The notes under the pieces are model-generated. The model had not been told where the DNA came from and did no database searches. It saw only the letters and a list, made by a program, of their open reading frames with translations. From the NCBI GenBank assembly GCA_028280615.1, contig JANQLK010000016.1, positions 496,001 to 560,000 on the forward strand: DNA of 64,000 nucleotides, given 5' to 3'. This stretch comes from Woeseiaceae bacterium (GTDB lineage Bacteria > Pseudomonadota > Gammaproteobacteria > Steroidobacterales > Woeseiaceae). Below are positions 51,889-58,954 of the stretch, piece after piece. A program made the translations under genes and the position numbers. Numbering within the stretch: the first letter of the stretch is position 1; each line of letters opens with the position of its first letter.

Positions 51889-51914
51889 CGCGAATCGGTG
51901 ACGAATGCGGGCTA
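51889..51914 (+). repeat. 26-base dispersed repeat, copy 3
   Basis: Identical over 26 bases to the reverse complement of 15653-15678. It lies in the gap between two convergent genes, inside a CCCGC...GCGGG weak palindrome, as is common for REP-like elements. The last three bases touch the stop of the neighbouring GGDEF gene. Confidence 0.7.
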
Positions 51915-52985
51915 CGCCAGATCGACTTGCATGCTGCGCCGTATCTTCTCTTCGTAGAGTGACCTGTCGGCCGCGTCCAGCAATTCCTCGGCCGTTGTTT
52001 CACCGGGGCTTTCCGTGTGCCCTATGCCGATTGACACGCTGATGCCGGCGCGGCGGCCGTCGCCGTTCGCGAGCATACTGCGCTCGATTGCCTTTTGCGT
52101 GCGTTTTGCAATGCGCTTTACGGACTCGCGGTCGACGTTCGCCAGGACGACGAAGAACTCATCGCCGCCGTAACGGCACACGCCGTCGCTGCCTCGTACG
52201 CAAGCGAGCAACTCGCGCGCGACCAGCCTCAATGCCTTGTCGCCGATCGCATGGCCGAAGCTGTCGTTAACCTGTTTGAAATCGTCGACGTCGACGGCAA
52301 GCACGGCGAGATCGTTGCCGTCGCTGGCCGCCTGTCCGAGCGCCTCCTCGATCAGCATCTCGCCGCCACGCCGGTTCCAGGTCTTGGTCAGCGGGTCGAT
52401 CAGCGCCTGACGGCGCGCCACGCTGAGTTTGGAGATCAGTGCGGCCTGTGCGGTCTGCAGTTCGATGGTCAGGAGCTCACGCTCCGCGAGCAGAGCGATG
52501 TCGGTTAGTAGCCTGACATCGCGCTGCGGCACTGCGCGCGGTTTGCGGCCGATGACGCAGACCGTGCCGATCACGGTCCCATGCGCATTGTGCAGCGGCA
52601 AACCGCAATAGAATCGGAACTTCGGCTTCTTGACGACCAGCGGATGCGCCGCATAGCGCGGGTGCTTTGTCAGGTCTCCGACAAATGCGGCCTTGCCGGT
52701 CTTGACCACGCGGCGGCAAAGGCTTTTCTCAAGGGACAGCTCGCTAATGTTCCAGCCGAGCACGGATTTGAACCACTGCCTGTCCTCCGTGATCGCGGTG
52801 ATCGCGATTACCGGTACGCGGAGCGCGCGCTGGCCGAGCCGCGTCAGCCGCTCGAAACGCTCCTCGATCGGCGTACTGAACGCATCGAGAGCATGGATTC
52901 CCGCCATCTGCATAGTCTGAGTGGCGGCCAGTGTCCGGCTGAGAGCCGTTCCGTTTTCGTCGTAGACCATATACCTGCGCTCCAT
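51912..52985 (-). CDS. GAF-GGDEF diguanylate cyclase at the end of the msh operon
   Basis: 357 aa. GAF domain (about 40-170: FERLTRLGQRALRVPVIAIT, RFYCGLPLHNAHGTVIGTVC) followed by a GGDEF domain with RYGGDEFFVVL and an RxxD inhibitory site (RGSD) five residues upstream. Makes c-di-GMP in response to an unknown small ligand or redox signal. It starts 18 bases after mshP in the same direction, where mshQ would stand in Vibrio, so it is likely cotranscribed with the pilus genes whose ATPase MshE binds c-di-GMP. Confidence 0.88.
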   Translation of the reverse strand: MERRYMVYDENGTALSRTLAATQTMQMAGIHALDAFSTPIEERFERLTRLGQRALRVPVIAITAITEDRQWFKSVLGWNISELSLEKSLCRRVVKTGKAAFVGDLTKHPRYAAHPLVVKKPKFRFYCGLPLHNAHGTVIGTVCVIGRKPRAVPQRDVRLLTDIALLAERELLTIELQTAQAALISKLSVARRQALIDPLTKTWNRRGGEMLIEEALGQAASDGNDLAVLAVDVDDFKQVNDSFGHAIGDKALRLVARELLACVRGSDGVCRYGGDEFFVVLANVDRESVKRIAKRTQKAIERSMLANGDGRRAGISVSIGIGHTESPGETTAEELLDAADRSLYEEKIRRSMQVDLA

Positions 52986-53003
52986 ACTCGTCGTTGGCCG
53001 CCG

Positions 53004-53417
53004 CTACCGGTTGCTGGCGCGTGCGTGCTGCCACCGCCGCGCGAATCCGATCTCACCGTAGACACCGCGACGCGCCTCGGCGTCGATGTCGAACACCTCG
53101 TAGGACGACATGCCCTCGGTGACGGTCTCACTCGTGCACGCGACGACGATCGTGAACTCGCCGACTGCAATCTGGCCGTTTGCGCAAATGCCGTTCTGTA
53201 CCGCGCGACCGCGACCCCATTCGATACCGCTCAGGGCGGCGTACTGTGCCTGCCGGGCGAGATGCGTCAGGCTTTCTCCCGCGTACTGTCCTTCGAGACT
53301 TCTGGCCAGCGCCGCCGCGAGCAGGCCGAGCACGAGCATGACGAACACTACCGTGATCAGCACGGCGCCACGGCTCTGCGCGGGCAACGCTCGCGTTCGT
53401 CCGGGCCCGCGACTCAT
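53004..53417 (-). CDS. mshP: MSHA biogenesis protein MshP
   Basis: 137 aa. Pilin-like protein without the Glu5 of true pilins: QSRGAVLITVVFVMLVLGLL as one membrane helix (about 16-38), then GESLTHLARQAQYAALSGIEW, as in PilX/GspK-like assembly factors. Two conserved Cys lie in the periplasmic domain. Overlaps mshO by four bases. Identity rests on position after mshO and on the N-terminal pattern. Confidence 0.78.
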   Translation of the reverse strand: MSRGPGRTRALPAQSRGAVLITVVFVMLVLGLLAAALARSLEGQYAGESLTHLARQAQYAALSGIEWGRGRAVQNGICANGQIAVGEFTIVVACTSETVTEGMSSYEVFDIDAEARRGVYGEIGFARRWQHARASNR

Positions 53418-54208
53418 GGAGCGTGCCTCGAACCCGACTGTGCAAACGTCGGCAGCGTATCGTCTGCACCGATCGCGAGGCGCGCTGTGACGAGTCCGGC
53501 CGCGGTGACGTCGAAGCGGCAGTCGACAACGTCGTCGGTGAGCAAATCTCCAGCGTTCGTATTCGATGGCTGCACCGCCTGCAGCGCGTAGCCGGCGTAG
53601 CGACGCAGGGTGCCGCCGCCCGGTTGCGGGGCGCAGAGATAGGAGACCGGTGTATCGACCAGATAGAATCGTTGCGACGGCGACTGCGCGGGGTATTGTT
53701 TCGGTACGAGACGGACTTGCGAGGCGCTCGAGCCGACGGCGACGCTCGTGCGATTGTTGTTGGCATCGGCGCTGTAGGCGCTGGTCGTACCCGTCGCTTG
53801 CGCGTCAAGGTTGTTGATGACGACCTGCAGCCCCGCGGCCGGCGCGGCAGACATCGGTTTGAGCACGTCGAAGCGATCGTCGGCGATCGCGAAGTCGAGC
53901 CGATCGCCTGGCACGTCGGTCCTGTAGTCGGCGAAATCGACGACCGGGATGAACTCCAGGCAAAGGCCACCGCAGCCGACGCGGGCGCTGTTTGGAAGCG
54001 TGTCCGGCAATTCGCCGGCGAGCCGAGCGAGCACGCGCTCCGCGCGGTCCAACGCAGAGGCGCGGCGATTCGACTCCACGAGCGCGATCATCGGCCGGGT
54101 TGCCCACAGCATCAGGCCGGCCGCGACGATGCCGGCGATCGCGAGCGCCATGATCAGCTCGATCAGAGAAAAACCGAACTGCCTGGCTACCTTGATTCGC
54201 GCTGCCAT
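53414..54208 (-). CDS. mshO: MSHA minor pilin MshO
   Basis: 264-aa prepilin of the PilW/GspJ type. Prepilin signal with cleavage at QFG/FSLIELIMALAIAG, Glu5 present, long C-terminal beta-rich domain with several Cys (VGCGGLC, YLCAPQ, VDCRFDV). The frame runs 171 bases further upstream over mshD, but the Arg-rich extension is a shadow and the ATG at MAARIKVARQFGF gives a normal leader. Probable tip-complex pilin. Confidence 0.82.
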   Translation of the reverse strand: MAARIKVARQFGFSLIELIMALAIAGIVAAGLMLWATRPMIALVESNRRASALDRAERVLARLAGELPDTLPNSARVGCGGLCLEFIPVVDFADYRTDVPGDRLDFAIADDRFDVLKPMSAAPAAGLQVVINNLDAQATGTTSAYSADANNNRTSVAVGSSASQVRLVPKQYPAQSPSQRFYLVDTPVSYLCAPQPGGGTLRRYAGYALQAVQPSNTNAGDLLTDDVVDCRFDVTAAGLVTARLAIGADDTLPTFAQSGSRHAP

Positions 54209-54210
54209 CC

Positions 54211-54729
54211 TCAGTCCTCCGCGCGGAACGCTTCGAGCGTGACCGCGCCGCCGAGGGCCTCGTGGGAGACGCCGACCGAGACCCGCAGGCCCCCGACACC
54301 GGCGAGCGTCTGCGGCGTTACGCTGACCGATACGTCGAAGGCGCGCAGCCCGTCGACGGGAGCGCCATTCACGTCGCATGCGCAGGCTCCCAGCGTTTGG
54401 CAGGCGGTCGTCGTCGCGGTGCAGCCGTTGAATGCAAGCTGGTCGTAGTCGCAGACGTTGTCGAATGCCGGCCGGTTGGCTTCCGGCGCGGCGCAGAGAG
54501 AGCCGCTATCGGGGTCGCGGAATGGCCGTGTGAGAATCTCGTCGAGGTAGGCGGCCGCGACGGCCCCGGCCTGCGACTGCAGCGCGCCGTCGCTGGCGTG
54601 CCGCATCACGGTCGAGAAAGCGCTGACGAAGCCGGCGACGACGAGTCCGAGCAGCACGATCGACGCGACCAGCTCCAGCAGACTGAAGCCGCGCTCGCGC
54701 TGCCGGCGAAGGCGCTCAATGGGCAACAT
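54211..54729 (-). CDS. mshD: MSHA minor pilin MshD
   Basis: 172-aa minor prepilin. Leader RRQRERG/FSLLELVASIVLLGLV with Glu5, then MRHASDGALQSQAGAVAAAYLDEIL, which is typical of PilV/GspI-like pilins, and a Cys-rich C-terminal domain. It lies between mshC and mshO, as in the Vibrio msh locus. Overlaps mshC by 14 bases. Confidence 0.8.
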   Translation of the reverse strand: MLPIERLRRQRERGFSLLELVASIVLLGLVVAGFVSAFSTVMRHASDGALQSQAGAVAAAYLDEILTRPFRDPDSGSLCAAPEANRPAFDNVCDYDQLAFNGCTATTTACQTLGACACDVNGAPVDGLRAFDVSVSVTPQTLAGVGGLRVSVGVSHEALGGAVTLEAFRAED

Positions 54730-55192
54730 GGCCGGTTGCTCCGAGGACGTCGATCTGGCGGCCGCCCACGGTCAGCAGAACGTCGGTCGGCGTGCCGGCG
54801 GCCCCGTCCAGGACCCGGCCGCCACCGTCGAAGTAGAAAACGGCGGGAGACGAGGCCAGCGACACGCCGTTCGGAGCAGGGCCTCCCAGTGTCGTGCCGG
54901 CGCCGCCATGGCCGGGCACGGGCCGACTGAAGGTTCCGCTGCAAAGCGCGGCACGCTGTTCCACGGCGATTGCGGCGGCTGTGACACGAATACGCACCGG
55001 GCAGCGATCGGCGGCTGCGCGCCGTTCGGCGAGCCTCAGATCCGCAAGTACCGTTTCGAAATAGTCGAGCTCGCGGATACCCGACATGCCGTCGCCGCGG
55101 GACGCGGCGACGGCGATCAGTATGCCGAGCAGCACGAGCACGACGACGAGCTCGAGCAGCGAGAAGCCTTGTTCGCGTGCTCGAGCCGTCAT
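54716..55192 (-). CDS. mshC: MSHA minor pilin MshC
   Basis: 158-aa minor prepilin of GspH/FimT type. Leader ARAREQG/FSLLELVVVLVLLGILI with Glu5; LADLRLAERRAAADRCPVRI; a C-terminal FYFDGGGRVLDG segment typical of GspH-like tip pilins. It is the first gene after the mshA hairpin, 78 bases from mshA. Confidence 0.82.
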   Translation of the reverse strand: MTARAREQGFSLLELVVVLVLLGILIAVAASRGDGMSGIRELDYFETVLADLRLAERRAAADRCPVRIRVTAAAIAVEQRAALCSGTFSRPVPGHGGAGTTLGGPAPNGVSLASSPAVFYFDGGGRVLDGAAGTPTDVLLTVGGRQIDVLGATGHVAH

Positions 55193-55222
55193 GTCAATTA
55201 CTCGCGGGGGCGCGGCGGACCG

Positions 55223-55253
55223 GCCGGACCGAATTCGCCGCGGCCCGTCCGGC
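55223..55253 (-). terminator. Hairpin between mshA and mshC
   Basis: GCCGGAC and GTCCGGC arms (7 perfect pairs) separated by 17 bases that are themselves GC-rich. It lies in the only sizeable gap among the pilin genes, just after the major pilin. Probably a partial terminator or mRNA barrier that raises mshA over the minor pilins. No T-run. Confidence 0.4.
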
Positions 55254-55270
55254 TGTGGCCGCGTGGGCTC

Positions 55271-55726
55271 CTAGCAGCCGCCGGCCAAGGGAGTGATGAC
55301 AGGCCGGCCGCCGGCTGCCGGCGTGCGCGTGTAGCTGACGCCGCAGTTTGCGCGACCGTCGACGAGCACGCTGCGCGTCGTGCCGTTGCCGCTCACGGTG
55401 ACACGTGCCGACAGGTCTTCGAACAGGTTCTGAATATTCGCGTTGCTGTTCGTGTTCGGATAGCCATAGCGGGCATTGACCGTAATGCCGCCACCAATAT
55501 CGACGTTGTACGACGAGGAGGTCAGCTGCCCGGCCGACGCGACTTTCGCGTAGACCATGTTGGAACTCGAACGGAGGCTGTTGTAGAGGCTGTCCGCGAC
55601 CGCGGTGCGCGCCTCGGTCTCCATCGAAATCAGTCGCGGCAGCGCGATTGCTGCGAGTATGCCGAGTATCACGATCACGACCACGAGCTCGATCAGCGTG
55701 AATCCGGACTGCGTCCGCTTGTACAT
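55271..55726 (-). CDS. mshA: Major MSHA-type pilin MshA
   Basis: 151-aa prepilin. Leader MYKRTQSG/FTLIELVVVIVILGILAA with Glu5, the hydrophobic helix (9-30), ETEARTAVADSLYNSLRSSS as helix continuation, and a C-terminal domain with C-terminal disulphide candidates (NCGVSYTR and the final Cys). Forms the pilus shaft. GGAG stands before the ATG. A CRP-like site and a -10 element lie 58-100 bases upstream, so it can be transcribed apart from the biogenesis genes. Confidence 0.9.
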   Translation of the reverse strand: MYKRTQSGFTLIELVVVIVILGILAAIALPRLISMETEARTAVADSLYNSLRSSSNMVYAKVASAGQLTSSSYNVDIGGGITVNARYGYPNTNSNANIQNLFEDLSARVTVSGNGTTRSVLVDGRANCGVSYTRTPAAGGRPVITPLAGGC

Positions 55727-55783
55727 TTCACCATCTCCAAAAGGTTGTTACTGCGCGGCATTCAAGCCAGTGCCTACGCTTAC

Positions 55784-55826
55784 ATAATCCCTTGAATTGT
55801 CGAAAAGTTCAGTGATACCAGTCACA
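55784..55826 (-). promoter_or_regulatory. CRP-like site and class II promoter of mshA
   Basis: Minus strand: TGTGA-CTGGTA-TCACT (55811-55826), one base from the CRP/Vfr core TGTGA-N6-TCACA. If its centre is at -41.5, the -10 falls exactly on GATTAT (55784-55789), four of six matches. The transcript would start near 55777 with a leader of about 51 bases. Confidence 0.6.
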
Positions 55827-55840
55827 AATCGGGGCACCGG

Positions 55841-57067
55841 CTAAGAGCGGCGCAGGGCGACGCTCGCCAGGTCCCACATCGGCAGAAATATGCCAAGCGC
55901 CAGCATGAGCACGAGTGCGCTGACGAAGACGAGCAGCACGGGCTCGATGTAGTCCCCGAGCCGGCTGACGTCATATTCGACCTCGCGCTCGTAGTACGAC
56001 GCCGCCTCGTCGAGCATCTCATCCAGTTGGCCCGTCTCTTCGCCCGTAGAGATCATTTGCATCGCCAGCGGCGTGAACAGATGGCTGCTCGCGGCCGCCG
56101 AGGTCAGCGACTCGCCCTGAGCGACGCGCTCGCGCATCGCTTTGAGACGCAATGCGAAATGTCGGTTGTTGCTTGCATCTGCGACGGCGAGAATGGCCTG
56201 ATCGAGCACGATGCCCGCGCGTGCGCACATGGCGAGCGTTCGCGAGAACCGCGCCAGCGTCGCCTTCAACAGGATCGGGCCGATCAGCGGCAGCTTGAGC
56301 GACCATCGGCCCCACAGCTCGGCGCCTTGGTCGGTGCGCAGCGAGGCCCTGATACCGAGCGTGGCGCCGACCAGCACCGCGACAACTATCGGCCACGAGT
56401 CACGGGCAAAGCTCGACGTAGCCAGCAACGTGCGCGTTACCCACGGCAGCTCCGCGCCGAAATTCGAGAATACGTTCGCGAACACCGGAATCACGAACAG
56501 TGTTACAACCGCGACGGCGATCGCGAGCGCGGCGATGACGAGTATCGGGTAGCGCACCGCCGCCTTGATGCGCCGCTCGGTCTCGTGCTCGAACTCGAGA
56601 TTGCGTTTGAGCTCCGCGAACGCCTGGTCGAGCCGGCCGGTGCTTTCGCCCACGCGCACCAGATTGATCATCAACGGTGAGAATATTCCCGTGTGCGCAC
56701 GCATGGCGTCAGACAAGGTCCGGCCTTCCTCGAGGTGCCTCGGCATCTCGGCCAGGGCGGTCTGCAGGCGCGGGTGGCGCACCGACTGAGCGAGCATGCG
56801 CAGACCGCGGTGAAGCGCGAGCCCGCCTCGGCACACCGAGTACATCTGACGGCAGAAAAAGATCAGGTCGGGCAGCCCCGGCTTGCCGGCGAGCCGCCGG
56901 CGAATGGCGTCGAGATGCTGACCGGTTTGACGGCGCTCGCTGATCGATATCGGCGTCAGCCCCTGCCTCGCAAGCAGGTTCGCGACCTCGTTTTCGCCCC
57001 GGCCGACCATTTCGCCGCGCACGAGATTGCGCTGCCGGTCGCGCGCGCTGTAGAGGTAGACGGACAT
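55841..57067 (-). CDS. mshG: MSHA inner-membrane platform protein MshG
   Basis: GspF/PilC-family platform, 408 aa. Two homologous GspF domains (about 65-190 and 270-395) and three membrane segments (about 165-190 region, 215-240, 370-395). Signature stretches: FFCRQMYSVCRGGLALHRGL and RVGESTGRLDQAF, then ISTGEETGQLDEMLDEAA in the second copy. The frame is open 114 bases upstream, but that part lies in a palindromic element; the ATG with GAGG five bases before it is the real start. Confidence 0.9.
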   Translation of the reverse strand: MSVYLYSARDRQRNLVRGEMVGRGENEVANLLARQGLTPISISERRQTGQHLDAIRRRLAGKPGLPDLIFFCRQMYSVCRGGLALHRGLRMLAQSVRHPRLQTALAEMPRHLEEGRTLSDAMRAHTGIFSPLMINLVRVGESTGRLDQAFAELKRNLEFEHETERRIKAAVRYPILVIAALAIAVAVVTLFVIPVFANVFSNFGAELPWVTRTLLATSSFARDSWPIVVAVLVGATLGIRASLRTDQGAELWGRWSLKLPLIGPILLKATLARFSRTLAMCARAGIVLDQAILAVADASNNRHFALRLKAMRERVAQGESLTSAAASSHLFTPLAMQMISTGEETGQLDEMLDEAASYYEREVEYDVSRLGDYIEPVLLVFVSALVLMLALGIFLPMWDLASVALRRS

Positions 57068-57077
57068 CGGCGCCTCG

Positions 57078-57242
57078 CTAGTGTCCTGTTTGGTTAATTC
57101 GTTGACTGCAGTCGGCAGCGGATTTTCGCGTCTGGCAAGGCGCGGCGACGAGTAATAGCGAGCTATTGCGAGGAGCCGCAACGCTGCCAGGCGCGAAAAG
57201 ACGCGGCGAATCAGTCAAGGAATTAATCAAACAGGACACTAG
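57078..57242. mobile_element. 165-base MITE-like palindromic element
   Basis: Fills the mshE-mshG gap. The terminal 31 bases are inverted repeats (29 of 31 matching): left end CTAGTGTCCTGTTTGGTTAA, right end the reverse complement of the same with two changes. The interior also pairs: CGCGTCTGGCAAGG-like and GCTGCCAGGCGCG-like halves flank a centre AATAGCGAGCTATT near 57155. Both ends are CTAG. It has no coding capacity. Its terminal TAG is the mshE stop. The same first 12 bases occur at 36932-36943. Confidence 0.75.
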
Positions 57243-58954
57243 GCCGCCGCGTCGCCGCCGAGGACGCGCAGCACCTCGTTAAGACTCGTGGTGCCTGCCT
57301 GAGCGTGCTCGAGCGCCGCGGCCGTCAGCGGATGGTACGCGGCCGACTGGGACGCGGCCTCGACGAATCCGGCGGCGTCGTCCGCGCGCAATGCGCCCTG
57401 CATCGCGCCGTCGAGCTCGAGCAATTCGTAAACGCCGATCCGGCCCGAGTAGCCGCGCTTGTCGCAGTCATTGCAGCCGACTGCACGCCGGTAAGTGTGT
57501 TCGACTGCCGCCGCACCGCCGATGCGCTCTAGCCACACGGATTCGGAGGCATCCGGCGTGTGCGGCTCGGAGCAACGCGCACAGAGCCTGCGGATCAGTC
57601 GCTGCGCGACTACCGCGCGGAGCGCGCTCGCGATCAGGTAGCCCGGGGCGCCCATGTCGAGCAGCCGCACGGCGGTGCTCGGCGCATCGTTGGTATGCAG
57701 CGTCGCCAGCACGAGGTGGCCCGTGATCGCCGCGCGCAGGCCGATCTCGACCGTCTCGCGGTCGCGCATCTCGCCGACCAGGATAATGTCCGGGTCCTGG
57801 CGCAGCGCCGCGCGCAACACGCGCGAAAAATCGAGTCCGATCTGCGGCTGAATCTGGACCTGGTTCACGCGCGGCAATCGGTATTCGACCGGGTCTTCGA
57901 TCGTGATCAGTTTGCGCTCGGGTGCATTGAGTTCATTGAGCGCCGCGTAAAGCGTCGTACTTTTGCCGCTGCCCGTCGGTCCGGTCACGAGCAGAATGCC
58001 GTCCGGCCGGTGGATCAGGCCGCGCAGCCGGTCCACGAGCGGCTCGGACAAGCCCAGCTTGGCGAGATCGAGCATGCCACCGCTTTGATCCAGCAGGCGC
58101 ATGACGACCGTTTCCCCGTGCTGGGTGGGGAGCGTCGACAGGCGCACGTCAAGTAGCCGGCCCCGCACCGTGACGCGGAAGCGGCCGTCCTGCGGCAGCC
58201 GCCGCTCGGCTATGTTCAGGCCTGCTGACAGTTTAAGCCTGGACACCAGCGCGGCGGCGACCTGCTTCTCACCGACCGGCTGCTCGTGCAGGATGCCGTC
58301 AACGCGAAAACGGATTCTTAAGACTTCCTCGCCCGGCTCGATGTGGATATCGGAGGCGCCCGCGCGCAGCGCCTCCTCGAGCAGCGAGTTGATCAGCCGG
58401 CTTACGAGTGCGTCGGAATCGTCCGCATCCGACCAGCCGATCTCGTCCAGGCCCGACTCGGCAATCTCCTGGCCGAGTTCCGCCGCCAGGCCGGCGATCG
58501 CTTCCTTGTGCAAATAGACCCTGTCCAGGACACGCAGCAAATCGCGCTCGCGGACGATCGCCGTGTGCACGGGCCGGCCGAGCTGGCGCTCGAGTTCGTC
58601 TTCCGCGAGCAGATCCGTGGGATCGACCATCCCGACGAGATAGCCGTCCACCTGCTCGGCAAGCACAACGGCGCGCAATCGCCGCGCCGTTATCTCGGGC
58701 AGGCGCGCGGCCAGCGGTGGGTCGACGTTGAAATCGGACAGCTCGACGTGGCTTATGTCGAGCTGCTCGCAGATAGCGCCGATGAGCTGATCCTCGTCGA
58801 TCAGCTCCATGTCGATCAGGGCCTCACCGAGGCGTCCGCCGCGCCGCGCCTGCTCGGCCAGCGCGGTCTTGAGATCGGCCTCGCTCAGGACGCCGGCATT
58901 GAGGAGCAGTTCACCCAGGCGCAGGCGTTTTCTGACCGGATGCGTCGCACTCAT
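57239..58954 (-). CDS. mshE: MSHA extension ATPase MshE
   Basis: 571 aa, GspE/PilB family motor for pilus extension. N-terminal MshEN domain with two 24-residue motifs, R12-Q35 (RLGELLLNAGVLSEADLKTA...) and R41-Q64 (RLGEALIDMELIDEDQ...), separated by five residues: the known c-di-GMP-binding arrangement. ATPase domain with Walker A GPTGSGKS at 325-332, Asp/His boxes and Walker B ILVGEMRDRET. Zn-binding CARC...CNDC. The second motif has Glu at the usual Gly position 10. The stop codon lies in the end of the palindromic element. Confidence 0.95.
   Translation of the reverse strand: MSATHPVRKRLRLGELLLNAGVLSEADLKTALAEQARRGGRLGEALIDMELIDEDQLIGAICEQLDISHVELSDFNVDPPLAARLPEITARRLRAVVLAEQVDGYLVGMVDPTDLLAEDELERQLGRPVHTAIVRERDLLRVLDRVYLHKEAIAGLAAELGQEIAESGLDEIGWSDADDSDALVSRLINSLLEEALRAGASDIHIEPGEEVLRIRFRVDGILHEQPVGEKQVAAALVSRLKLSAGLNIAERRLPQDGRFRVTVRGRLLDVRLSTLPTQHGETVVMRLLDQSGGMLDLAKLGLSEPLVDRLRGLIHRPDGILLVTGPTGSGKSTTLYAALNELNAPERKLITIEDPVEYRLPRVNQVQIQPQIGLDFSRVLRAALRQDPDIILVGEMRDRETVEIGLRAAITGHLVLATLHTNDAPSTAVRLLDMGAPGYLIASALRAVVAQRLIRRLCARCSEPHTPDASESVWLERIGGAAAVEHTYRRAVGCNDCDKRGYSGRIGVYELLELDGAMQGALRADDAAGFVEAASQSAAYHPLTAAALEHAQAGTTSLNEVLRVLGGDAAA

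Noticed and set aside
57068..57181. N-terminal extension of MshG encoded over the palindromic element
   Set aside because: The added residues come from the inserted element and are not MshG-like; the ATG at 57067 has its own ribosome binding site.
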